Part shown: positions 14,467-22,172 of the stretch, one piece after another | Position numbering within the stretch: position 1 is the stretch's first letter | Layout: every line of letters starts with the position of its first letter | From: an uncultured Helicobacter sp. | GTDB lineage: Bacteria; Campylobacterota; Campylobacteria; Campylobacterales; Helicobacteraceae | NCBI RefSeq assembly: GCF_937893305.1 | Contig: NZ_CALBGN010000020.1 | Location: 62,001-126,000 of the forward strand | Direction: 5' to 3' | Length of the DNA stretch: 64,000 nucleotides | The notes under the pieces: model-generated | The model's input: the letters and a program-made list of their open reading frames with translations, nothing else | What the model was told of the DNA's origin: nothing | Database searches by the model: none | Position numbers and translations under genes: made by a program

Positions 14467-17409
14467 ATGATGGATTCATTAAATCAAGCTTTTAAATACG
14501 CTTTTAAACAATACGCAAAAAACTGCGCCATAGAAATTGATAAAAACAGCATAACTTATGCGGAGCTTGAAGCTCAATCTAACACGCTTGCAAGCTTTTT
14601 AGCACAACACTTGGCACAAGAAGATAGCATCATTCTCTTTGGAGCGCGTTCTATTGAAGTATATGTAAGTATTATTTCTTGCGTGCTTGCAAACTTCACC
14701 TATGTGCCTTTAAATCCAAAATTTCCAAATGAACGACTACAAACAATGATCGCACGCACAGAATCTAAAACAATGCTTTTATGCAAAGAATGTGTGGAAT
14801 CTTTTTGTAAGATTGCTAAGGACATCAAACCGCTTAATATTTTATGCTTTAAAGTAGATTTTACAGAATTAAAAGAGCAATTTCCACAGCATCATTTCAT
14901 AAAGATTCCATTGGAGTTGCCACAAAATACACATTTTTCATACACTTCAAGTAAAACTAACCCTGCTTACTTACTTTTTACAAGCGGTAGCACTGGGATT
15001 CCAAAAGGTGTGCTAGTTAGCAGAGATAATCTTATCTCTTATGTTAAACGCATTAAGGATTTGTATCACTTCACCAAAGAAGATAGAATCTCTCAATTTT
15101 TTGATTTAACTTTTGATTTAAGTATGCACGATATTTTTTGCACTCTGCTCTCCGGTGCTACGCTTGTTGTTATTCCGCAAATTTGGCTTTTAAATCCACT
15201 AAAATTTATTGCCACAAAACAACTTAGTGTTCTTTTTGCTCCACCCTCTTTGATTGCTTATCTGCAAAACTTAAAAGCCTTAAAAGAAAATGTTCTGCCT
15301 AGTCTAAAAGTTGCTTTATTTTGCGGTGAAGCACTGCCTGTAAAGTCTGCCATAGCCTTTGCTAAAGCTGCCCCAAATGCCTTGCTTGACAATCTCTATG
15401 GTCCCACAGAAGCCACAATTAGTTTCACACATTATCGCTTTATTGAAGAAGGAGGGATTCAAAAAGCCAAAACAACAAATGCGATTCCAACTTTACAAGA
15501 AGAAATTTTACCGCTTGGATTACCTTTTAATGGACTTTTGCTCTCTTTACGAGATTTAGATGGCAAAGAAGTTCAAGTAGGCAAAACAGGAGAAATTCTA
15601 CTAGGGAGCAAGCTTAAAGAAACTTCACAAATTGCGCTTGGTTATTACAATGACCCTAACAAAACACAAGAAAAATTTATAGTAGAAAATGGGATTAAGT
15701 GGTATAAAACAGGCGATTTAGGCAGATTTAATCCCACACTTAATGCCTATTGTTTTTTAGGACGCATTGATGAACAAGTCAAAATTCAAGGATTTCGTGT
15801 AGAACTCTTAGAAATCGACAATGCTCTAAGTCTTGCAAGTAACAAGCAAGGACGCGCTATTGTGCTAGAGGAAAATGGTTTTAATGTGCTTTATGGAGTA
15901 ATTGAAGACAAACAAAGAGATTCCACAGAGATTTTAAACGCATTACGCCAAAAACTGCCCCACTATATGCTCCCGAAACAGATTTTTTACCTAGAAAATT
16001 TTCCACTCAATTCTAATGGCAAAGTTGATAGAAATGCCATTAAACAATGGCTAATAGCTCAAATAACGCCCCCCCCCCACTCTAATATTCTAAAACATCA
16101 TTTCTTAGATTATGGGCAAGAGATGATTACTTTAGCAAAAAAACTTTTCAAGATTCCGCGTTCTTTAAGCGGAGAGGGCAATCGCCAAACACTACAAATC
16201 CTAAAAGATTCTCTAAAAACCGCTAATTTAAACATTTATGCAGTCCCTACCGGGACTCAAGCCTTTGACTGGGAGATCCCAAAGGAATGGAATGTAAAAG
16301 ATGCCTACATTTTAACGCCTGGTGGAGAGAAAATCTGTGATTTTCACACAAATAACTTACATCTTGTAGGTTACTCCATCCCAACACGTGCGCAATTAAC
16401 CTTTAGAGATTTAAAACAACATCTGCATTATTTACAAAATCAACCAAAAGCGATCCCTTATATTACTTCTTATTACAAAGAATATTTTGGATTTTGCTTA
16501 AGCTTTGAAGATTTTAAAGCACTACAAAAAACTTATGAAAACTCTGAAGAACTCTTTAATGTGATAATTGATAGCACATTAACAAATGGCGTAATGAACT
16601 ATGGAGAAATAAAGATCAAAGGACAAAGCAAACAAGAAATTATCTTAAGCACCTACATTTGCCATCCACAAATGGCAAACAACGAATTAAGCGGAATCTT
16701 GCTATGCCACACTCTTGCAAAAATCCTAAGCCAAAGAGAAAATCGCTACTCTTATAGAATTTTACTTTTGCCTGAAACACTTGGAAGCATTTATTACTTA
16801 AGCCAACATTTAAAAGAGCTAAAGAAATCTTGCATTGCAGGCTTTGTTCTAACTTGCATTGGTGATAATGGAGAGTATTCTGTGCTACATTCTAAAGAAA
16901 CAAATAATCTAGCTGATAGAGCAACAAAACATATCTTAAAACATTACTATAAAAATCACAAAAAATATTCTTATTTAGAGCGTGGAAGTGATGAGCGACA
17001 ATACTGCGCGCCGGGCGTAGAATTACCCTTTTGCACACTTATGCGAACAAAGTTTGGAGAATACAAAGAATATCACACAAGCCTAGATGACTTAAGCTTA
17101 CTAAGTGCCACAAGTTTAGCAAATAGCCTAGAATATGTTTTGCGCGTGCTAGAAGTAGTAGAAATTAATGGAGTGTATGCAAACACGATTCTTTGTGAGC
17201 CAAAACTCAGCAAATACGATCTTTATCCAACTCTTAGCACTAAAGAAACCTTTGCCACAATTAAAGATATGCGAAATCTTTTAATGTATTGTGATGGCAA
17301 GTTAGACTTACTTGAAATTGCAGAGATTTGCGACTTTAATCTCTTGGAGCTCAAAGAATATTTACACAAATTTATCACAAAAGGATTGTTAAAAAATGTT
17401 AAAGAATAG
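14467..17409 (+). CDS. adenylation domain fused to DUF4910-type aminopeptidase-like domain
   Basis: The 980-residue protein has two parts. Residues 1-530 are a complete amino-acid-activating adenylation domain: LLFTSGSTGIPKGV 169-182, LYGPTEAT 310-317, YKTGDLGRF 413-421, GRIDEQVKIQGFRVE 432-446 and NGKVDRNA 517-524. Residues 545-905 resemble DUF4910 zinc-aminopeptidase-like proteins of polysaccharide loci, with CHPQMANNELSG and YHTSLDD as likely metal sites, followed by a winged-helix-like tail. The join is a run of ten C bases at 16069-16078 (three Pro codons). The last codons overlap the carrier-protein gene. It probably loads an amino acid onto that carrier. The amino acid and the role of the second domain are unknown. 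Confidence 0.82.
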   Translation: MMDSLNQAFKYAFKQYAKNCAIEIDKNSITYAELEAQSNTLASFLAQHLAQEDSIILFGARSIEVYVSIISCVLANFTYVPLNPKFPNERLQTMIARTESKTMLLCKECVESFCKIAKDIKPLNILCFKVDFTELKEQFPQHHFIKIPLELPQNTHFSYTSSKTNPAYLLFTSGSTGIPKGVLVSRDNLISYVKRIKDLYHFTKEDRISQFFDLTFDLSMHDIFCTLLSGATLVVIPQIWLLNPLKFIATKQLSVLFAPPSLIAYLQNLKALKENVLPSLKVALFCGEALPVKSAIAFAKAAPNALLDNLYGPTEATISFTHYRFIEEGGIQKAKTTNAIPTLQEEILPLGLPFNGLLLSLRDLDGKEVQVGKTGEILLGSKLKETSQIALGYYNDPNKTQEKFIVENGIKWYKTGDLGRFNPTLNAYCFLGRIDEQVKIQGFRVELLEIDNALSLASNKQGRAIVLEENGFNVLYGVIEDKQRDSTEILNALRQKLPHYMLPKQIFYLENFPLNSNGKVDRNAIKQWLIAQITPPPHSNILKHHFLDYGQEMITLAKKLFKIPRSLSGEGNRQTLQILKDSLKTANLNIYAVPTGTQAFDWEIPKEWNVKDAYILTPGGEKICDFHTNNLHLVGYSIPTRAQLTFRDLKQHLHYLQNQPKAIPYITSYYKEYFGFCLSFEDFKALQKTYENSEELFNVIIDSTLTNGVMNYGEIKIKGQSKQEIILSTYICHPQMANNELSGILLCHTLAKILSQRENRYSYRILLLPETLGSIYYLSQHLKELKKSCIAGFVLTCIGDNGEYSVLHSKETNNLADRATKHILKHYYKNHKKYSYLERGSDERQYCAPGVELPFCTLMRTKFGEYKEYHTSLDDLSLLSATSLANSLEYVLRVLEVVEINGVYANTILCEPKLSKYDLYPTLSTKETFATIKDMRNLLMYCDGKLDLLEIAEICDFNLLELKEYLHKFITKGLLKNVKE
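16069..16078 (+). repeat. C10 homopolymer tract inside the fusion gene
   Basis: Ten C bases encode Pro-Pro-Pro exactly at the junction of the two domains. Gain of one base gives a stop within three codons of the tract (CCA CTC TAA). Loss of one gives ACT CTA ATA TTC TAA. Either change would leave the adenylation domain almost alone. This is the tract type used for phase variation in Helicobacter and Campylobacter. Confidence 0.85.
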
Positions 17410-17632
17410 AATTTTAGAATTTTTAAAAGAAAAAAATCCATCATTAAACACAGAGAATTTTGATGATTTGCCACTTTTTAATGCTTTAGACTCTATGGGC
17501 TTTTTAGAGCTTTTAAGCGTGCTTGAAGGGGAACTTGAAATTGAGCTTGATTTAAGCGAATTTGATCCTGAAGAATTCAGCACACTTGGAAAGTTTTGCG
17601 CAATTATAAAATCCTTAAAAGAGTCAAAATGA
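17396..17632 (+). CDS. acyl/peptidyl carrier protein
   Basis: A 78-residue acidic protein with the phosphopantetheine-attachment pattern D-S-M-G-F-L-E-L-L (Ser at about residue 33), the size and helical layout of ACP/PCP proteins. It overlaps the end of the adenylation gene by 14 bases and the next gene by four (ATGA), so stoichiometric expression with them is likely. It is presumably the acceptor for the amino acid activated by the upstream enzyme. It is not the fatty-acid AcpP, whose motif is DSLD followed by a canonical helix. Confidence 0.85.
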   Translation: MLKNRILEFLKEKNPSLNTENFDDLPLFNALDSMGFLELLSVLEGELEIELDLSEFDPEEFSTLGKFCAIIKSLKESK

Positions 17633-18357
17633 TTGATTGGGAAGCACTTTATAAATTAGAATTTGTGCATTTTAAAGAATGTTATTTAACTTGCGATTCT
17701 TATTGTTGCAAAAACTTTTTAGGAGAAAATTTTAAGATTTTAAACCAAAATGCCGTAACACTTGCACTATTAGAGGGTGAATACAAGTTTTACACACAAA
17801 AAGGTGGAATAAAAAACATTACAGCACTTGCTAGAAAAGAAGAATTTACCCTACAAAATGGTAAAACATTTACGCTATATTTTCTCTCTTGTGAATGTGC
17901 TGGGCTTTGCAGCCCTCATTGTATGCGACCTCTTTTGTGTCGCATTTATCCTTATTTTCCAATCGTAAATGCAAGGGGGGAAATTTTAGACTTTTATCCT
18001 GCTAGCCTTATGGATTTATTCTTTAGCAACAAACAAGCCCACAAATGCACACTTGTAAGAGAACACGACGCAGAACTTCAAGCAATGTTAAAAACCAGCT
18101 TAAAACCGCTTTTAAAAATCCCTCTTTTTATTTTTGTTTTTCAAGCAATGGAGATTCTTGCAAAATCCCTACAAAAGACAATGCAAAACAATATAGGCGA
18201 TATTAAAGTGGATTTGCTAAACTCTAGCAATAAAGACTTGTTTTTTAAAAAACTTGAATGGAATCTTTTTTCACGCAAAGCTTGGCAATCTAACTTTAAT
18301 GCACAAATCACACAATCTTACACAGAAATTGCTAAAAATTTTGGAGAATTTTTGTAA
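17629..18357 (+). CDS. Cys-rich protein, YkgJ-like metal-binding cluster
   Basis: The 242-residue product contains about eleven Cys residues. They are concentrated in CYLTCDSYCC (about 15-24) and in CECAGLCSPHCMRPLLCRIYPYF near 88-110, a spacing that resembles YkgJ/zinc-or-iron-chelating cluster proteins (CxxxxxCC and CRxYP). No enzyme signature is evident. The ATG at 17629 overlaps the carrier-protein stop, so it belongs to the same operon. It may be a metalloenzyme acting on the carrier-bound amino acid, but that is speculation. Confidence 0.65.
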   Translation: MIDWEALYKLEFVHFKECYLTCDSYCCKNFLGENFKILNQNAVTLALLEGEYKFYTQKGGIKNITALARKEEFTLQNGKTFTLYFLSCECAGLCSPHCMRPLLCRIYPYFPIVNARGEILDFYPASLMDLFFSNKQAHKCTLVREHDAELQAMLKTSLKPLLKIPLFIFVFQAMEILAKSLQKTMQNNIGDIKVDLLNSSNKDLFFKKLEWNLFSRKAWQSNFNAQITQSYTEIAKNFGEFL

Positions 18358-18365
18358 GGATTATT

Positions 18366-19184
18366 ATGAAAAACTATTCCACACAAGAGATTTACAATGC
18401 CTTTAAAGACGTCAAAAGTGATTCTACCTTGCTTGTGCATAGCGCACTTGCAAATCTTGGCAAACACGAGAGTGTAAGCTTAAAAGAGATTCCAACTTTA
18501 TGGATAGAAGCACTAAGTGAGATCATAAAAGACGGCACACTTTTAATGCCAACTTTTAATTATAGCTTTCCAAAAACACGTTTTTTGGATTTAAACACGG
18601 CTCCTAGCGAAGTTGGAATCTTAAGTGAAGCCTTTAGAAAAACTACTCAAATTAGAAGCAATCACCCTATGTTTAGCTTTTGTGGTAAGGGCAAAAAAGC
18701 AAAAGAGATTCTAACTCCAAATCACATTATAGAATGGAATCCTTTTTTAAAAGAGAGTGTATATCATAGACTATACTTAGAAAATGCAATAATGGCGTTT
18801 GTTGGGATTGATATTAGAGTTTGCACTTATATGGTGTATGTTGAGGCAATGTGCGGAGTGAAATATCGGTATTTTAAACCTTTCTTGGGAGAAATTTTAA
18901 CCACAGAAAATACACGCATAAAAGGCGAGTTTTATCATTTTTGCTTGCCTTTGGGCGAAACTTTAAAAGTCAATTACTTCCGCGTCCAACAACAAATGCT
19001 AGAAAATGGAATTTTAAAAACCTTTTCACTTGGCGCATCTAAGATTTATTTCTTTTATGCAAAAGAATTTTTTGACTACATTAAACAAACTCTAGAACAC
19101 TCCCCTTTTATTCTACTAGAAACCAAACCTAAGCACTTTTACACCTTTATAAATGCAGAAGAAAAAATCTTAGAAAAAGCCTAA
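18366..19184 (+). CDS. AAC(3)-fold N-acyltransferase
   Basis: The 272-residue protein matches the aminoglycoside 3-N-acetyltransferase fold: LLVHSALANLGK at 22-33, GTLLMPTFNYSFPK at 57-71 and RSNHPMFSFCGKG at about 98-110. In cell-surface carbohydrate and flagellin-modification loci of Campylobacterales, AAC(3)-like proteins act on sugars rather than drugs. Next to an adenylation domain and a carrier protein, it may transfer the activated amino acid or an acyl group to an amino sugar. It starts eight bases after the Cys-rich gene with AAGGA upstream. I do not regard it as a resistance gene. Confidence 0.78.
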   Translation: MKNYSTQEIYNAFKDVKSDSTLLVHSALANLGKHESVSLKEIPTLWIEALSEIIKDGTLLMPTFNYSFPKTRFLDLNTAPSEVGILSEAFRKTTQIRSNHPMFSFCGKGKKAKEILTPNHIIEWNPFLKESVYHRLYLENAIMAFVGIDIRVCTYMVYVEAMCGVKYRYFKPFLGEILTTENTRIKGEFYHFCLPLGETLKVNYFRVQQQMLENGILKTFSLGASKIYFFYAKEFFDYIKQTLEHSPFILLETKPKHFYTFINAEEKILEKA

Positions 19185-19267
19185 CAATATTTTACAAACT
19201 ATTAACTCTTTATTGTCAAATTCTCTATACAATTTCTGCTTTTAAATTTATCCTTAAAGATTATTTT

Positions 19268-20785
19268 ATGTTAAAAATCTCAAAAACTTTATTTATTTTT
19301 CTTAATGCTTTATTTTTAACTTTGCTCAATACTAGTGCGTTTATTTTTGTTGCAAAGCATTTAGAAAGCACATTTTTAGCCTTTGCTTTAGCTCTTTGTT
19401 ATTTTTGTCTTCTTTATATCCTTTTAAATATATGTTTCATTAAATTTCTTACAAAATTCTTATCCATACTTTTTGTTGTTAGTGCCGCTTTTAGCGTGTA
19501 TTTTATGTCCTCTTATGGGATCTTAATTGATTCTGATATGATTTTAAATGTAATGCAAACAGACACAAAAGAAGCTTCTGAACTTTTTAATGCTTCTTTA
19601 ATTTTTGTTGGGATCGCCTGTGCTGTGTTTGCTTATTTTGTTTTCAAAGTAAAAATCAAAAAGGATTCCATATCTAAAAGAATTCTGAGCTCCTGTATTG
19701 CCCTTGTCTTGGCATTAGCAGTCTTTCTCCCTTTGACAAAAACCTATGTGCCTTTCTTTAGAAACTACAATATTGCAAGAATGTATAACACCCCATTTTA
19801 TCAATTCTATGCAGTCTATCGCTATTATCAAAGATTTGTAAAAGAACAGCCAGACTTTCAAAACATTGCAAATGATGCAACTTTACAAAATACACAAAAA
19901 AAACTTTTGGTTCTAGTTGTGGGAGAAACTGCAAGGGCAGAAAATTATTCGCTAGGCACATACACTAATAATAACACAAACTTCTACACCAAACAAACAA
20001 ATGCAGTGTTTTTTGACAACTTCTTTTCTTGTGGCACTTCCACAGCTATAAGTTTGCCTTGTATGTTTTCTTTGTCTAAGAAAAATGATTTTAAAACCAC
20101 AGAATATCAAGAAAATGTGCTAGATGTCTTACAAAAAGCTGGAGTTAGCGTTTCTTGGTATGGCAATAATTCTGGTGGTTGCAAAGGTGTGTGCGATAGA
20201 ATTTCTGATACTAAAATGCTAAAATTGCCCTTTGATGAATCCTTGCTTGAACCCTTTAAGACTAAACTAGATAATCTCAAAGATCAAAACATTATTGTTT
20301 TGCATTTACAAGGCTCACACGGACCAACTTATTACAAGCGTTATCCTAACACTTTTAAGAAATTCTTACCCACTTGTGAAACAAATGAACTTGCAAAATG
20401 CTCACAAGAATCACTTATTAACACTTATGACAACACTCTACTTTACACAGATTTTATCTTAGCAGAAATCATCAATTCTTTACAGCAAAAAACAGAATAT
20501 AAAACTGCTTTATTATATGTTTCAGATCACGGAGAGAATCTAGGAGAAAATGGGATTTATCTGCATGGGATGCCTTATGTCTTTGCTCCAAAAGAACAAA
20601 CGCATATCCCAACGATTTTTTGGAGCAATGATACTCAATTAATGCAACTTGCCACAGAGCATAAGAGCTTAAAATTGTCCCACGATAATCTCTTTTCTAC
20701 AATTTTAGGATTTTTCAAAGTTAGCACAAAAGAGTATTTGATCCAAGATGACTTTTTAAACAGAACATTAAAAGAAAAGTCTTAA
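19268..20785 (+). CDS. phosphoethanolamine transferase, EptA/EptC type
   Basis: The 505-residue inner-membrane protein has five N-terminal hydrophobic segments (to about residue 160) and a periplasmic sulfatase-fold domain. Zinc and catalytic residues are visible: E220 in GETARA, T259 in CGTSTAISLPC, D420-H421 in VSDHGEN. These enzymes move phosphoethanolamine from phosphatidylethanolamine to lipid A. The Campylobacter jejuni member EptC also modifies the flagellar rod protein FlgG. Lying immediately before the flagellar rod operon is suggestive. It is 83 bases after the acyltransferase gene, so it may have its own promoter. Confidence 0.9.
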   Translation: MLKISKTLFIFLNALFLTLLNTSAFIFVAKHLESTFLAFALALCYFCLLYILLNICFIKFLTKFLSILFVVSAAFSVYFMSSYGILIDSDMILNVMQTDTKEASELFNASLIFVGIACAVFAYFVFKVKIKKDSISKRILSSCIALVLALAVFLPLTKTYVPFFRNYNIARMYNTPFYQFYAVYRYYQRFVKEQPDFQNIANDATLQNTQKKLLVLVVGETARAENYSLGTYTNNNTNFYTKQTNAVFFDNFFSCGTSTAISLPCMFSLSKKNDFKTTEYQENVLDVLQKAGVSVSWYGNNSGGCKGVCDRISDTKMLKLPFDESLLEPFKTKLDNLKDQNIIVLHLQGSHGPTYYKRYPNTFKKFLPTCETNELAKCSQESLINTYDNTLLYTDFILAEIINSLQQKTEYKTALLYVSDHGENLGENGIYLHGMPYVFAPKEQTHIPTIFWSNDTQLMQLATEHKSLKLSHDNLFSTILGFFKVSTKEYLIQDDFLNRTLKEKS

Positions 20786-20845
20786 AGCAATCTTTTTGGA
20801 TTCCAACTTTTGCGTTTTTCTTTATAGAATTTAAACCTTGCAAAA

Positions 20846-20861
20846 TGGAACAAAACTTGCT
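20846..20861 (+). promoter_or_regulatory. sigma54 (RpoN) promoter of the flgBC-fliE operon
   Basis: TGGAACAAAACTTGCT has the GG (20847-20848) and GC (20859-20860) dinucleotides at the -24/-12 spacing and fits the Campylobacterales sigma54 consensus. It lies 35 bases before the flgB start. flgBC is known to be RpoN/FlgR dependent in related species, which agrees. Confidence 0.88.
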
Positions 20862-20895
20862 TAATCTTTCTTAACAAAATCTTTTAGGAGTTACT

Positions 20896-21330
20896 ATGAG
20901 CATTTTTAGTTATAGTCCAGCACGCGCATTAGCACAAGAAGCATTGGATCACAGAGCATTACGCCGTGATATGATTGCTAGCAATATTGCGAATGTTTCT
21001 ACTCCTATGTATCGTCCAAAAGATGTAAATTTTGAACAAATGATGGCATTAAAAGCTGATGAAATCTTTAACCGCAATCGCGATTTAGAGCTTGATGTAG
21101 CAATTACAAACAAAAATCACTTGCTCCCAGCAAAAGACGAAGATCCTTATCGCCCAACAATGTTTTATCGTGATGGGCACTTAGCAAGAAACGATGGGAA
21201 TAGCGTGGATTTAGACATTGAAACAAGCGAAATGGGAAAAAACGATATTATGTATCAAGCTCTAGTTGGCGCATTGCGCAAGCAAGGTGGAATCTATAAT
21301 TACGCCATAGAATCTTCAAAAAGTATTTAA
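20896..21330 (+). CDS. flgB: flagellar basal-body rod protein FlgB
   Basis: A 144-residue proximal rod subunit exported by the flagellar type III apparatus and assembled next to the MS ring. The N-terminal helix ends in MIASNIANVSTPMYRPKD, the rod/hook signature. The C-terminal region forms the partner helix. AGGAG lies just upstream of the ATG. It is first in an operon with flgC and fliE, driven by the sigma54 promoter at 20846. Length and motif are normal for the family. Confidence 0.95.
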   Translation: MSIFSYSPARALAQEALDHRALRRDMIASNIANVSTPMYRPKDVNFEQMMALKADEIFNRNRDLELDVAITNKNHLLPAKDEDPYRPTMFYRDGHLARNDGNSVDLDIETSEMGKNDIMYQALVGALRKQGGIYNYAIESSKSI

Positions 21331-21340
21331 GGGGAAATAG

Positions 21341-21841
21341 ATGTTTTTATCTAGTTTTGATATTAGTGGTTATGGTCTATCCGCACAACGCCAAAGAGTA
21401 AATTTAATCTCAAGCAATATCGCAAACGCAAACACCACACGCACAGATGAAGGCGGACCTTATAGAAGAAGAGAATTAGTACTAAAAGCCTTTGATTTTG
21501 ATAAAGTTTTAAATCAAAAGTATGAAAAAAGCAATAATTTGCTAGAATACGAAGATCCATTAGATGAAATGGATAGTTTTGATGAACAGCGTAAGCCAAA
21601 ACCTACGCTAATGAGTGTTTATGTTGATAAAATCGTCCGTGATGATACTCAACCTAAAATGAAATACGAACCAAGCCATCCAGATGCTAATTCTGAAGGC
21701 TATGTTGCGTATCCAAACATTAATCCTGTTGTAGAAATGGCAGATTTAATTGAAGCTTCAAAGGCTTATCAAGCTAATGTTGCAGTTTTTCAAAGTGCTA
21801 AAAATATGGCTTCTACAGCGATTTCAATGTTCCAGGCATAA
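21341..21841 (+). CDS. flgC: flagellar basal-body rod protein FlgC
   Basis: A 166-residue rod subunit with the LISSNIANANTTRT rod signature near the N-terminus and a C-terminal VEMADLIEASKAYQANVAVFQSAK segment typical of FlgC. It follows flgB by ten bases, with GGGGAAA before the ATG. It contributes to the proximal rod together with FlgB and FliE. Confidence 0.95.
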   Translation: MFLSSFDISGYGLSAQRQRVNLISSNIANANTTRTDEGGPYRRRELVLKAFDFDKVLNQKYEKSNNLLEYEDPLDEMDSFDEQRKPKPTLMSVYVDKIVRDDTQPKMKYEPSHPDANSEGYVAYPNINPVVEMADLIEASKAYQANVAVFQSAKNMASTAISMFQA

Positions 21842-21851
21842 AGGATTATAA

Positions 21852-22169
21852 ATGGAAATTAAAAAATATGGGGTGGATTTAGAAAAACTTAACTCTAAAC
21901 TTGAGAATGTCCCTAGTTTATCGCCAAACCACGACTTAAATCCTCCTGCAAAAAGTTTTGGCAGTATGCTAAAAGATGCAGTTGATGAAGTCAATGCTTA
22001 TCAAAAAACAACCGAACAAGCAATGGCAGATATGGCAACAGGACAAATCAAAGACTTACACCAAGCAGCAGTTGTCATCGGAAAAGCAGAAAATAGTATG
22101 AAATTAATGCTTGAAGTGCGCAATAAAGCAATTAGTGCTTACAAAGAACTCATTAAAACACAAATCTAA
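21852..22169 (+). CDS. fliE: flagellar hook-basal body protein FliE
   Basis: A 105-residue adapter between the MS ring and the rod, needed early for rod export. The SFGSMLKDAVDEVN stretch and the C-terminal LMLEVRNKAISAYKELIKTQI helix match FliE. It follows flgC by ten bases with AAGGA upstream. The next gene, ftsI, starts three bases after its stop. Confidence 0.94.
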   Translation: MEIKKYGVDLEKLNSKLENVPSLSPNHDLNPPAKSFGSMLKDAVDEVNAYQKTTEQAMADMATGQIKDLHQAAVVIGKAENSMKLMLEVRNKAISAYKELIKTQI

Positions 22170-22172
22170 TCT

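Noticed and set aside
18366..19184. Aminoglycoside resistance gene
   Set aside because: The AAC(3) fold is clear, but the context is a carrier-protein and adenylation cluster, not a resistance element. Related proteins in this lineage act in surface-sugar modification.
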